From a virus: 39,241 bases of DNA. The stretch is taken from positions 1 through 39,241 of IMG/VR virus record IMGVR_UViG_3300015262_000003; one strand, 5' to 3'. The notes below the pieces were generated by a model. That model was given only the letters and a program-made list of their open reading frames with translations, was not told the origin of the DNA and did no database searches. The translations under genes and the position numbers were made by a program. How positions within the stretch are numbered: position 1 is the stretch's first letter; every line of letters begins with the position of its first letter. Positions 1 through 6,106 of this stretch are shown here, one piece after another.

Positions 1-423
1 ACTGGTCAACCAGTGGAGTTGACACACTCAGCTAAAATTGTATTTATGTATATGATGGATCGTACATCTTTCTTTACTGATGATCAAAAGAGTGATCATT
101 ATGAAACTCAGGCTACAATTGCTGATGCTTGTGGTATGGAGTATAAAGCGGCTGCGAGAGCTTTGAAGTCTTTCGTGGAACACGGAGCTATTATTGCTAA
201 GAAACAGAGGAACTTGAAACTTAGTCCTCATAGTCAATGGTATTATAAATCTGTAGACACTACGATTGAACTATTCAAGAAGGATGGGAGTGACTATGTT
301 TGTATGTCAAACGGTGTTGTGATTGGAGTGACCAGCAAGAAAGAAGTGGTTGACAATGATGATCACACTGAATACAGTGATGACTTCTTAAACAGTATTG
401 ATTTTACAGGAGAATGTATATGA
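1..423 (+). CDS. Helix-turn-helix-like phage protein, 5'-truncated
   Basis: The reading frame is open from the first base of the window (T-G-Q-P before a GTG at 13), so the gene probably starts upstream; the GTG has no clear ribosome binding site. The visible 140 residues include a segment (about 35-65) reading Q-A-T-I-A-D-A-C-G-M followed by K-A-A-A-R-A-L-K-S-F and E-H-G-A-I. That is the layout of a winged-helix DNA-binding domain: a short helix, a recognition helix and a wing with K-K-Q-R-N. Related small phage proteins are often annotated as replication or regulatory factors; that role is inference. The C-terminus is acidic. The stop overlaps the next start (ATGA), so the two genes are translationally coupled. 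Confidence 0.6.
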   Translation, partial: TGQPVELTHSAKIVFMYMMDRTSFFTDDQKSDHYETQATIADACGMEYKAAARALKSFVEHGAIIAKKQRNLKLSPHSQWYYKSVDTTIELFKKDGSDYVCMSNGVVIGVTSKKEVVDNDDHTEYSDDFLNSIDFTGECI

Positions 424-797
424 GTAAGTTTGATAAGATTAAACAGGCTATCACGATCTATCGTAAAATGCTTGATGGTAACAATATGGACAATGGTCAA
501 AAGCGTTGGGAGTTTTATGGTGTACAGCTTCGGATTGCACAAGCAGCGTACAATTTCAATGGTTACATTGTGACTGGTACTCGACACTCATGCCCTATCA
601 TGCAATTACAAATGATTGCTATTGGTGATGATTTGCTGGATGATTGGTGTGGTGATAATGAAATGATCCAAGGTTTCACTGACCAGTATGGAAACTTCCA
701 CAATCGTAAAGATGCTTATGTGATTGCTAAAGCTGCTGGTCAAATCATTCGTGAGGATGTCAAACCGGGAACTCTGTTCAGCGAGTGTTATGTCTGA
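420..797 (+). CDS. Conserved phage hypothetical protein
   Basis: This 125-residue protein has no function I can name. Two in-frame ATGs exist (414 and 420). The ribosome binding site AGGAG at 408-412 abuts the first and lies 7 nt from the second, so 420 is chosen; it overlaps the upstream stop as ATGA. The segments T-G-T-R-H-S-C-P-I-M and G-F-T-D-Q-Y-G-N-F-x-N-R-K-D-A, followed by A-K-A-A-G-Q-I, resemble a small protein family common in phages of Gram-negative bacteria, where a histidine-containing patch is followed by a D-Q-x-G-x-F turn and a helix. The stop overlaps the next tiny gene as TGATG. Location in an early-type block suggests takeover or DNA metabolism, as inference only. Confidence 0.7.
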   Translation: MSKFDKIKQAITIYRKMLDGNNMDNGQKRWEFYGVQLRIAQAAYNFNGYIVTGTRHSCPIMQLQMIAIGDDLLDDWCGDNEMIQGFTDQYGNFHNRKDAYVIAKAAGQIIREDVKPGTLFSECYV

Positions 798-916
798 TGC
801 GTTATGAAGAACACACAATGATGGATGGTACGATTATTCAGATTCCAATTGAACATGATCCAGAAGACATGATGTCTGGTGCTTTAGATACTGATGATTA
901 CGATTGTTATGCGTAA
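797..916 (+). CDS. Small acidic hypothetical protein (39 aa)
   Basis: The ATG at 797 overlaps the stop of the preceding gene (TGATG), which suggests translational re-initiation. The peptide begins M-R-Y-E-E-H-T-M-M-D and is strongly acidic near its end (D-T-D-D-Y-D). There is only a weak purine-rich ribosome binding site, as expected for a coupled start. No domain is recognisable. Support is the coupling and the uninterrupted frame; size alone leaves doubt. Confidence 0.5.
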   Translation: MRYEEHTMMDGTIIQIPIEHDPEDMMSGALDTDDYDCYA

Positions 917-1038
917 TTTTGACCACCTCCAGACGTTTTAACACAAAAGACATACCAACGCCTAGCTTTAAGGAGAACGTCGTTTTAGTAGGTATTTTTA
1001 GCAGTAAATAAGCAATAGAAATAAACTATTGAACATCC

Positions 1039-1068
1039 TTGACAAATAGCAATATCAAATGTTACTCT
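1039..1068 (+). promoter_or_regulatory. Sigma70-like promoter
   Basis: TTGACA at 1039-1044 and TACTCT at 1063-1068 are separated by 18 bp. The sequence from TTGACAAATA to the TCACTT that follows closely resembles the promoter at 6163, so the two look like one phage promoter family. It would transcribe the small gene at 1100. The start site is expected near 1075. Confidence 0.55.
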
Positions 1069-1099
1069 TCACTTATTAAATAACTGAAGGAGTAACAAT

Positions 1100-1288
1100 G
1101 TGCAACGTATTACAGATGAGGTTTATAAAATTGACGAATTGATGCAATTGATTGCAGAACAGAAACAAGACATGCTTGATACTGAGTTTGATGATTTGAA
1201 TGATCCCGTAAGATCATTTCGATTTGAATATGCTCATGAGAGTGTAACTGAAACTAATAGTCGCTTTAAACGGAGGAATTCATTTTGA
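1100..1288 (+). CDS. Small hypothetical protein (62 aa), GTG start
   Basis: AAGGAG at 1087-1092 lies 5 nt from an ATG at 1098 and 7 nt from a GTG at 1100. The ATG frame ends after 14 codons, while the GTG frame runs 62 codons, so the GTG is chosen. The product is charged and probably helical (E-L-M-Q-L-I-A-E-Q-K-Q-D-M near residues 13-25) with a basic tail (R-F-K-R-R). I do not recognise it. It sits directly downstream of the promoter at 1039 and before the tRNA transcript. The two overlapping starts on one ribosome binding site are unusual. Confidence 0.5.
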   Translation: MQRITDEVYKIDELMQLIAEQKQDMLDTEFDDLNDPVRSFRFEYAHESVTETNSRFKRRNSF

Positions 1289-1321
1289 ATAAAGAAAGCG
1301 GAACTGGTGCAGGAGAAGAGT

Positions 1322-1363
1322 ATGAAGGCTTCTGATATCATTAGTGAAGAAGAATGGATCTAG
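1322..1363 (+). CDS. Possible 13-residue peptide or gene remnant
   Basis: An ATG at 1322 follows AGGAG (1311-1315) with a 6-nt spacer and encodes M-K-A-S-D-I-I-S-E-E-E-W-I before TAG. The ribosome binding site is good but the product is tiny. It looks like the N-terminus of a longer phage protein whose remainder is gone. It ends just before the promoter at 1366. Confidence 0.25.
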   Translation: MKASDIISEEEWI

Positions 1364-1365
1364 TA

Positions 1366-1394
1366 TTGACTTAATTAGTTTTTATTGATACAAT
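1366..1394 (+). promoter_or_regulatory. Sigma70-like promoter for the tRNA region
   Basis: TTGACT at 1366-1371 and TACAAT at 1389-1394 are 17 bp apart, each one base from consensus. The predicted start near 1401 lies immediately before a perfect hairpin (1403-1423) and drives the noncoding and tRNA region. Confidence 0.6.
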
Positions 1395-1402
1395 AGCAAC
1401 TT

Positions 1403-1423
1403 AAAGGAAGACTTTCTTCCTTT
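1403..1423 (+). other. Perfect 9-bp hairpin at predicted transcript 5' end
   Basis: AAAGGAAGA and TCTTCCTTT form a 9-bp stem with a 3-nt loop. The sequence after it (CTCTATTT) is U-rich but broken, so it would be a weak terminator. Its place within a few bases of the predicted start site suits a 5' stabilising stem or an attenuator. Confidence 0.5.
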
Positions 1424-1698
1424 CTCTATTTAAGAGCATACACTTCGTGGATGTATCGCATAAAGTCTCTCTCCTACTGAGTGCGGGTGAATCGAAGTGG
1501 TGCTACTAAAGATTATTGTGAGTGAACATGCCCTTCTGCAATCTTTAGTATCTATTCAAGAACATTTACCCGACAAGGAAATGTAGCAGAACACGCTTAA
1601 TCAAGACGCTGATTATTCTATTAGCCGTTCAGGCACTGAAAGAAGATTGACGAATCTTTAAAGTCTTCCATTGGTGTAAATGGGAGCGAGAATTCAAA
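1424..1698 (+). ncRNA. Structured noncoding leader upstream of tRNAs
   Basis: About 275 nt hold no credible reading frame but contain several inverted repeats. ACTAAAGATT (1505-1514) and AATCTTTAGT (1540-1549) form a perfect 10-bp stem with a 25-nt loop. AAGATT and AATCTT (1643-1648 and 1653-1658) form a 6-bp stem with a GACG loop. ATACA and TGTAT (1438-1442 and 1452-1456) form a 5-bp stem. No part folds as a canonical tRNA. It could be a phage small RNA, a processed tRNA leader or decayed tRNA genes. The hairpins are seen directly; any function is inference. Confidence 0.4.
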
Positions 1699-1776
1699 TG
1701 GCGTCTAGCAATCAAGGTGAATGCGCTGGACTGTTAATCCAGATAGAGCCCGGTTCGATGCCGGGGATGCCAGCCA
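1699..1776 (+). tRNA. tRNA-Asn (GTT)
   Basis: The acceptor strands TGGCGTC and GATGCCA pair (one G-U), followed by discriminator G and an encoded CCA. The anticodon arm is CTGGA-CTGTTAA-TCCAG with anticodon GTT at 1733-1735. The T arm is CCCGG-TTCGATG-CCGGG. The D stem is weak (GCAA with ATGC). A genome-encoded CCA is usual for functional phage tRNAs. Confidence 0.9.
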
Positions 1777-1784
1777 AACAAATT

Positions 1785-1860
1785 GCCGTTATAGCTCAGA
1801 TGGTAGAGCGCTAACCTTGTAAGTTAGATGTCACGAGTTCGATTCTTGTTGACGGCACCA
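1785..1860 (+). tRNA. tRNA-Thr (TGT)
   Basis: This is a canonical 76-nt cloverleaf. The acceptor is GCCGTTA with TGACGGC (one wobble), the discriminator is A and CCA is encoded at 1858-1860. The D arm contains GCTCAGATGGTAGAGC. The anticodon arm is CTAAC-CTTGTAA-GTTAG with anticodon TGT at 1818-1820. It is separated from tRNA-Asn by 8 nt. Confidence 0.93.
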
Positions 1861-1865
1861 AACAA

Positions 1866-1992
1866 TACGACATGATGAGACATGAATTGTGGAGGGTTCG
1901 AAACTTCCTATAAGAGTGGTATGGGTCTTTTACTCATTAAGACTAACTTAGCGGTTAGTGTATAGTTGGTTCGATTCCAACTTGTCGTACCA
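1866..1992 (+). tRNA. Overlong tRNA-like element (degenerate or interrupted tRNA)
   Basis: Both ends look like a tRNA. TACGACA (1866-1872) is exactly complementary to TGTCGTA (1983-1989); CCA follows at 1990-1992. The T arm GTTGG-TTCGATT-CCAAC (1965-1981) is canonical. A 5-nt variable region (1960-1964) and an anticodon-arm-like hairpin ACTAAC-TTAGCG-GTTAGT (1942-1959) precede it. The element is 127 nt long, about 50 nt more than a class I tRNA; the extra lies between the 5' acceptor strand and the anticodon-like arm. Within the extra lie a second T-arm-like piece (TTCGAAA near 1898-1904) and a D-loop-like AGTGGTAT. The anticodon cannot be assigned safely. Confidence 0.4.
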
Positions 1993-1998
1993 AACAAT

Positions 1999-2077
1999 AG
2001 AGGATTCGCCAAGTCTGGTCTAAGGCATCAGGTTTTGATCCTGACATTCACTAGTTCGAATCTAGTATCCTCTTCCA
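1999..2077 (+). tRNA. tRNA-Gln (TTG)
   Basis: The acceptor AGAGGAT pairs perfectly with ATCCTCT; discriminator T is followed by an encoded CCA (2075-2077). The anticodon arm is TCAGG-TTTTGAT-CCTGA with anticodon TTG at 2035-2037. The T arm is ACTAG-TTCGAAT-CTAGT. It ends 32 nt before the SGNH hydrolase start, so tRNAs and that gene probably share a transcript. Confidence 0.92.
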
Positions 2078-2109
2078 TTTCAATAACCAATTAATAGGAA
2101 TAAGCCAAC

Positions 2110-3453
2110 ATGAGTAAAGATGAACTAATTGAGGCGTATTCACTAATTGGCGTTAGAGGTATGCTTGCTGAAGGGTTATTTGATAACTTGACACTAGCTT
2201 TAGATAATGTAAATAATACTGCTGACTTCTTCAAACCTTTTAAACCTTTGAGTCGTGAATTTGCTGTCTTCGGTGATAGTCGAACTGCTCAATGTCATAC
2301 AATTGCAGCAACAGCCTTCTCCACTGAAAACTATGGTTATGCCTTTTGGGCTGCTCAAGTTTCCGGTGGCTTTTGTCCAACTACTAATAACTTCGGTGTT
2401 GGTGGTGATACTACAGCAATGATGTTAGCTCGTATTTCTGCTGTAGTTGCATGTCCAGCTGATATTGTATTGTTCATGGGTGGGACGAACGACCGTACTG
2501 GTGGAATGACTGTTGCTGATACCAAACGAAACATTATCTCGATTGTACGTCGCTTGCAGAAAGCAGGTAAGATTGTAATCGTCGGTAATGATACTCCGCG
2601 ATTTGGTAGTAAAGCATTAACAGCTCCACAACAACTTGACCATGAATCTATTCGTGATTGGGTAACTAATGAATTGTCCAAGATCACTCCTGTCGCTGAC
2701 ACTTATTCACTGATCAATCAGAGTGACTTGTGGGACGACCTTCATATAAACGTCAAAGGTGCATATAAGGTTGGTGCTCTAGGTTTTGGTCCTGTATTAG
2801 CTAAATACATTCGACTTGGTGTTGATCTTCCAACAGAATCAACAGACCTTTGGAGTGTTAACAATACAACTGGTAGCCTTACAGCAAATCCGCTGATGAC
2901 AGGTAATGTAACCCAAAGTACCGGGTCAGTCAATCCTGTCGCTGGTAGTGTGGTGGCAACAGGGTTTAAAGGTGCTGGTAGTGCGTTCACAGGAGTGACA
3001 ACACAGTGGTCTAAAGAAGCTGCCTTGTTTGGTGAGTCTCAAGTTATTGCATTTGCAGGAACAGCAACTACAGCTGCTGCTTATTTGGCTGTATCGCCAA
3101 CAGCGACATTCCCACTTGCTAACTTGTCAGCTGGTAATGTTATTAGTTTGATGTGTGGGTTTGATCTAATTGGCGACGGTGTTGGTATCCTTGGTGTAAC
3201 AGCTGAATTAATGGTAACTAAACCAGTAGCCTCAGTATCAACAACCATTTACTACCGTGATGGTGATAAATATGTAGATCCTCACTCGATGCCAGCTGGT
3301 GCTGTTTCAGGTGCGCTGGACACTCAACGTTATACTGTTGATGGTACAGAAACTGCAATTGTTGCACGAATTAGTATTTATTTGGCACAGAATGTTCCAC
3401 TTAATTCTTCGGTTAAGATTCGTCAGTTTGCAGTTCGCAAACACACAGCTTAA
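2110..3453 (+). CDS. Virion-associated SGNH/GDSL hydrolase
   Basis: This 447-residue protein carries the SGNH esterase blocks in order: G-D-S-R with nucleophile Ser57, the G-V-G-G-D oxyanion glycine (about 97-100), G-G-T-N-D (124-128) and D-D-L-H-I-N with Asp209 and His212. SGNH domains in phage virions usually deacetylate or cleave ester groups on host surface polysaccharide; the substrate here is unknown. Residues 240-447 are Gly/Thr/Ser-rich and probably beta-structured, consistent with a glycan-binding or trimerising tail. The first 25 residues (K-D-E-L-I-E-x-x-S-L-I-G-V-R-G) closely match the N-terminus of the head-fibre-like protein at 5813, suggesting a shared virion docking segment. 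It lies directly after the tRNA cluster and ends before a terminator. Confidence 0.85.
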   Translation: MSKDELIEAYSLIGVRGMLAEGLFDNLTLALDNVNNTADFFKPFKPLSREFAVFGDSRTAQCHTIAATAFSTENYGYAFWAAQVSGGFCPTTNNFGVGGDTTAMMLARISAVVACPADIVLFMGGTNDRTGGMTVADTKRNIISIVRRLQKAGKIVIVGNDTPRFGSKALTAPQQLDHESIRDWVTNELSKITPVADTYSLINQSDLWDDLHINVKGAYKVGALGFGPVLAKYIRLGVDLPTESTDLWSVNNTTGSLTANPLMTGNVTQSTGSVNPVAGSVVATGFKGAGSAFTGVTTQWSKEAALFGESQVIAFAGTATTAAAYLAVSPTATFPLANLSAGNVISLMCGFDLIGDGVGILGVTAELMVTKPVASVSTTIYYRDGDKYVDPHSMPAGAVSGALDTQRYTVDGTETAIVARISIYLAQNVPLNSSVKIRQFAVRKHTA

Positions 3454-3502
3454 AAAGAAATGATGTAGTAGTACCCTGAAGGCAGCACATATGTTGCCAT
3501 AA

Positions 3503-3515
3503 TAAGGAGGTGGTC
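3503..3515 (+). promoter_or_regulatory. Orphan near-perfect anti-16S (Shine-Dalgarno) sequence
   Basis: TAAGGAGGTGGTC matches 12 of 13 bases of the full complement of the 16S rRNA 3' end. No start codon lies at a useful distance: the internal GTG frame ends after five codons. AGGA and TCCT within it can form a small hairpin. It sits in the 3' untranslated region of the SGNH hydrolase gene, before the terminator. Confidence 0.4.
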
Positions 3516-3573
3516 CTATATCTCTAGGCCGTTTATCGAGGCGTAGTCAAAAAGTATCGGTTTTAAAAATAAC

Positions 3574-3610
3574 ATAAACCCAGCCTAAGTGCTGGGTTTA
3601 TTTGTATCTA
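3574..3610 (+). terminator. Rho-independent terminator
   Basis: An 11-bp perfect stem, ATAAACCCAGC (3574-3584) with GCTGGGTTTAT (3591-3601), has a 6-nt loop and is followed by TTGTATCTAT. The U tract is modest. It closes the tRNA/SGNH hydrolase transcript. Confidence 0.75.
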
Positions 3611-3625
3611 TAAGAGGTTAAATTT

Positions 3626-3976
3626 ATGAAAATGCTGCCACATAAAAGGGGTGATAGTTTCTCGCGTCTTACGGAAATTCCTGTAACAAATGAAGATGGT
3701 TCACCAGCATTTGCGGATGGTTATTTTGTAGGGTGGACAGTTCGTGCGCAAGTAAGGACAGCAAAGTTTGATAAATTCTTGTCAGAGTTGGAGTGTTCAT
3801 GGGTTGATCCTTTGACCACTAGAATCCTTAGAGTTCAAGATTTTGATACCAAAAATTGGGAACTTGGACCAGCTGAGATGGATGTTGAATTTACTCGTGT
3901 ATCTGACAACTTCATTCAATCAACTGCAACATTGAGTTTCGATGTTATTAAAGATGTAACTAGAGAAATTGTTTAA
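3626..3976 (+). CDS. Small beta-sandwich virion protein
   Basis: This 116-residue protein begins with K-R-G-D-S-F-S-R and alternates beta-strand-like segments (G-W-T-V-R-A-Q-V-R; T-R-I-L-R-V). It ends with W-E-L-G-P-A-E-M-D-V-E-F and a T-A-T-L-S-F-D-V-I strand. That pattern (R-R-G-D-T-F opening, an R-S-Q-V-R strand, then a D-I-x-F ending) recurs in small uncharacterised phage structural proteins next to fibre genes. A role as adaptor or decoration protein is inference from position. The ribosome binding site is AAGAGGT. The stop overlaps the next start (TAATG). Confidence 0.65.
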   Translation: MKMLPHKRGDSFSRLTEIPVTNEDGSPAFADGYFVGWTVRAQVRTAKFDKFLSELECSWVDPLTTRILRVQDFDTKNWELGPAEMDVEFTRVSDNFIQSTATLSFDVIKDVTREIV

Positions 3977-4173
3977 TGGACACTATCACACTTAAATTTA
4001 CTAATGAACAACCAACACTCATATTGATGCCAGTTGAACCACAAAATGCACCAGCTTCATTTGTAAGTGTGTTGGTTGGTGAGAAAGGTCAATCAGGTGA
4101 TATTGGTGTAACGGATGATCTAGATGGTTTTACCACAGATCCACTATTCTACTACATACTAGCGAGTACATAA
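3976..4173 (+). CDS. Short collagen-like-motif virion protein (65 aa)
   Basis: The ATG overlaps the previous stop as TAATG. The first 40 residues look beta-structured. G-E-K-G-Q-S-G-D-I-G near residues 36-45 gives three collagen-type G-x-y steps, a motif often found in phage fibre shafts. The C-terminus contains a D-D-L-D-G-F-T-T-D segment. I do not recognise a family. Neighbours suggest a small part of the same fibre or decoration assembly. Confidence 0.6.
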   Translation: MDTITLKFTNEQPTLILMPVEPQNAPASFVSVLVGEKGQSGDIGVTDDLDGFTTDPLFYYILAST

Positions 4174-4174
4174 A

Positions 4175-4666
4175 ATGTCATTACAAGATCAACTTGTTTC
4201 ATTGTGCCAAGCAATCGGCGCAGATATCAAAGCAGCTAAAGCAGTTGATGGTAATCTTTCGTCTCTGTCAACATCTGCTAAAACTAACTTGGTAGCAGCA
4301 ATCAATGAAATTTATGCATTGGTTGGAACTGGTGGTGTTACGATAAATGACGCCAGCACTGTAAGTACAACTCAAACTTGGTCAGCAAGTAAATCAACAG
4401 CTGCCATCGCCGCTGCAATATCGTCACTTCAAAACTCTCTGGTCAATGGCGCTGGTACTGCACTGGATACACTTAAGGAGTTAGAAACAGCTCTTGGTGG
4501 TGACGCCAACTTCGCGGCAACAGTAGCAACATCACTCGGTAATCGTGTTCGTTTTGATGCTGTTCAAACTCTTACATCTGGTCAACAACTGCAAGCTTTG
4601 ACTAACCTTGGCGTGGGTGATCCTACTCATAACTATGTCACTGACTACAACACAGCTAAGGCTTAA
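4175..4666 (+). CDS. Fibre-like structural protein
   Basis: This 163-residue protein opens with L-x-x-L-C-Q-A-I-G-A-D-I-K, shared with the next protein. It continues with S-T-S-A-K-T-N-L-V-A-A-I-N-E-I, a phrase typical of phage fibres, then T-Q-T-W-S-A-S-K-S-T-A-A-I, a D-T-L-K-E-L-E-T-A-L-G-G-D helix and G-N-R-V-R-F-D-A-V-Q-T-L-T-S. This helical repeat-like composition resembles shaft segments of Pseudomonas-type tail or head fibres, usually parts of much larger proteins; here the shaft stands alone. It has no receptor-binding tip of its own, so it may partner the following genes. Two nt separate it from both neighbours. Confidence 0.7.
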   Translation: MSLQDQLVSLCQAIGADIKAAKAVDGNLSSLSTSAKTNLVAAINEIYALVGTGGVTINDASTVSTTQTWSASKSTAAIAAAISSLQNSLVNGAGTALDTLKELETALGGDANFAATVATSLGNRVRFDAVQTLTSGQQLQALTNLGVGDPTHNYVTDYNTAKA

Positions 4667-4668
4667 TT

Positions 4669-5151
4669 ATGAGCCAAGAGACTGAACTGACAGCGTTAGC
4701 TCAGGCAATTGGTGCTGATATCAAAAGTCTGAACACTAACAAGGTTTCTGTTGTAGCAGGTAAAGGACTATCTACTAATGATTATACAACAGTTGAGAAA
4801 ACTAAACTAGGTACAACATTGGCTCCGGGATATGACAACTTACTGGTGAATGCTGCATCAACAGGCACAGTAACTTTGAACGTTTCAAGTACAACTGTTT
4901 TCAACCTGACATTGACTGGTAATACTACAATTGCTTTCTCTGGTGTGCCTACACCAACAAACCAAAGTTATAGTTGGCTTGTAAGGGTTACTATGGGTGG
5001 TACAACTCGTACATTGACGTGGCCAACAGTCACTTGGTATACACCGGGAGGCATTCCACCAGATCCACCAGCTATCGGTAAAGTAGTTGAGTATATCTTT
5101 AGTACAGAGAACGGAACAACCATCTTTGGTGGTAAAGGTCGATATACATGA
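4669..5151 (+). CDS. Fibre-like structural protein, paralogous N-terminus
   Basis: The first 20 residues (L-T-A-L-A-Q-A-I-G-A-D-I-K) repeat the start of the preceding protein, pointing to a duplicated attachment segment. It is followed by G-K-G-L-S-T-N-D-Y-T-T-V-E-K-T-K-L, a common phage fibre linker. Residues 60-160 form a beta-rich domain (T-V-F-N-L-T-L-T-G-N-T-T-I-A-F, then W-P-T-V-T-W-Y-T-P-G-G) like small jelly-roll domains at the ends of phage fibres. The stop overlaps the next ATG (ATGA). Probable role: virion fibre or decoration, on context and composition. Confidence 0.7.
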   Translation: MSQETELTALAQAIGADIKSLNTNKVSVVAGKGLSTNDYTTVEKTKLGTTLAPGYDNLLVNAASTGTVTLNVSSTTVFNLTLTGNTTIAFSGVPTPTNQSYSWLVRVTMGGTTRTLTWPTVTWYTPGGIPPDPPAIGKVVEYIFSTENGTTIFGGKGRYT

Positions 5152-5783
5152 GTCTAGCTAAACTTCTTTGGACTATCCCAACAGTACCTACTGATGTTCC
5201 AGCAATCGGGAGTGCTTGGCAAGGTGGCTATTACGGTGGAAAGATTGTAATTGATGGAACTACATATGGATTGGTTGTATCACCTAAAGCAACTGGGCAA
5301 GGGTATCTTGTTTACAGAACTTCAGGCGCTGCATTCACAGGTAATACATCAACTTATGATGGTTGGACAATCAGAGCGAATATGATTGCAGCTGGTATTG
5401 ATGACTTTCCAGCGCAGAAGGCTTGCATGGGTTTGACAATTGGTGGATTCACTGATTGGTATATGCCTTCCAAGTTGGAGATGGAGATAATCTATCGTAA
5501 CCTGAAACCAACAACTACATCAAACAACACTTCATCTGGCGCGAATGCTTATGCTGTTCCTCCAACAATCAACTATGTTGCCACAAACCCAACTAGAACA
5601 GTCGTAACAGCGTTTAGGTCTACAGGTACTGAATTCTTCGACAGTTCTTACTACTTTACAGCAACACAAGGTATTGATGGTAACACATATGCACATGGTA
5701 AGTTATTTACTTCAGGTGTAGACGGTGCGGATTTATATACTGCACCTTATAACGTAAGAGCAATTCGAAGAGTTGCTGTTTAA
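5148..5783 (+). CDS. Lcl_C/DUF1566-like (C-type-lectin-like) virion protein
   Basis: This 211-residue protein contains G-G-F-T-D-W-Y-M-P-S-K-L-E-M near residues 104-117 and ends with the A-P-Y-N-V-R-A-I-R-R-V strand. These are hallmarks of the Lcl_C/DUF1566 domain, which is related to the formylglycine-generating-enzyme and C-type lectin folds. Such domains in phages usually bind ligands at fibre tips. The N-terminal third has G-G-Y-Y-G-G-K-I and Y-G-L-V-V-S-P-K, also typical. The start overlaps the previous stop (ATGA), so it is probably the distal partner of the fibre-like proteins upstream. No reverse transcriptase or variable repeat is present, so it is not part of a diversity-generating system here. 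Confidence 0.72.
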   Translation: MSLAKLLWTIPTVPTDVPAIGSAWQGGYYGGKIVIDGTTYGLVVSPKATGQGYLVYRTSGAAFTGNTSTYDGWTIRANMIAAGIDDFPAQKACMGLTIGGFTDWYMPSKLEMEIIYRNLKPTTTSNNTSSGANAYAVPPTINYVATNPTRTVVTAFRSTGTEFFDSSYYFTATQGIDGNTYAHGKLFTSGVDGADLYTAPYNVRAIRRVAV

Positions 5784-5812
5784 ATCAAATCAATCAAAAG
5801 GAAACTATAAAT

Positions 5813-6097
5813 ATGGCTATTACAACTCGTGCCGAACTAATCGAAACTCTGTCGCTGCTTGGTGTTATGGGTGCTGCTCGTGAAGGCTTGCTGGATGCAA
5901 TGTTTGCGGCTGGTGGTTATACTCTCCCCGCTGCAAGTACAACTGTAGTTGGTGGTGTCAAGAAGGCTGTAGCTGTTCCAGACCTTGCCGCACAAACAGT
6001 AACTGATATTGCAACTGCCCAAACCGCAATTACTGCAATTGTTACTAAGCTCAATGCTTTGCTTGCAGCTTCTCGTACAGCTGGTCAGCTCACTTAA
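5813..6097 (+). CDS. Head-fibre-like small virion protein
   Basis: This 94-residue protein starts with R-A-E-L-I-E-T-L-S-L-L-G-V-M-G, nearly the same as the SGNH hydrolase N-terminus. Y-T-L-P-A-A-S-T-T-V-V-G-G-V-K follows, then V-P-D-L-A-A and a helical end (A-I-V-T-K-L-N-A-L-L-A-A). This order matches the phage head fibre family (Phage_fiber_2 type), whose members decorate capsids. The ribosome binding site AAAGGAAA precedes the ATG. A strong terminator follows at once. It lies just before the terminase genes, the usual neighbourhood for head accessory proteins. Confidence 0.7.
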   Translation: MAITTRAELIETLSLLGVMGAAREGLLDAMFAAGGYTLPAASTTVVGGVKKAVAVPDLAAQTVTDIATAQTAITAIVTKLNALLAASRTAGQLT

Positions 6098-6106
6098 TAG
6101 AATATT

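Noticed and set aside
1430-1510. An additional tRNA in the structured region before tRNA-Asn
   Set aside because: AGCATAC and GTGGTGCT pair partly, but there is no proper T loop, anticodon loop or CCA.
5148-5783. Diversity-generating retroelement with a lectin-fold variable protein
   Set aside because: No reverse transcriptase gene and no template/variable repeat pair is visible anywhere in the window.
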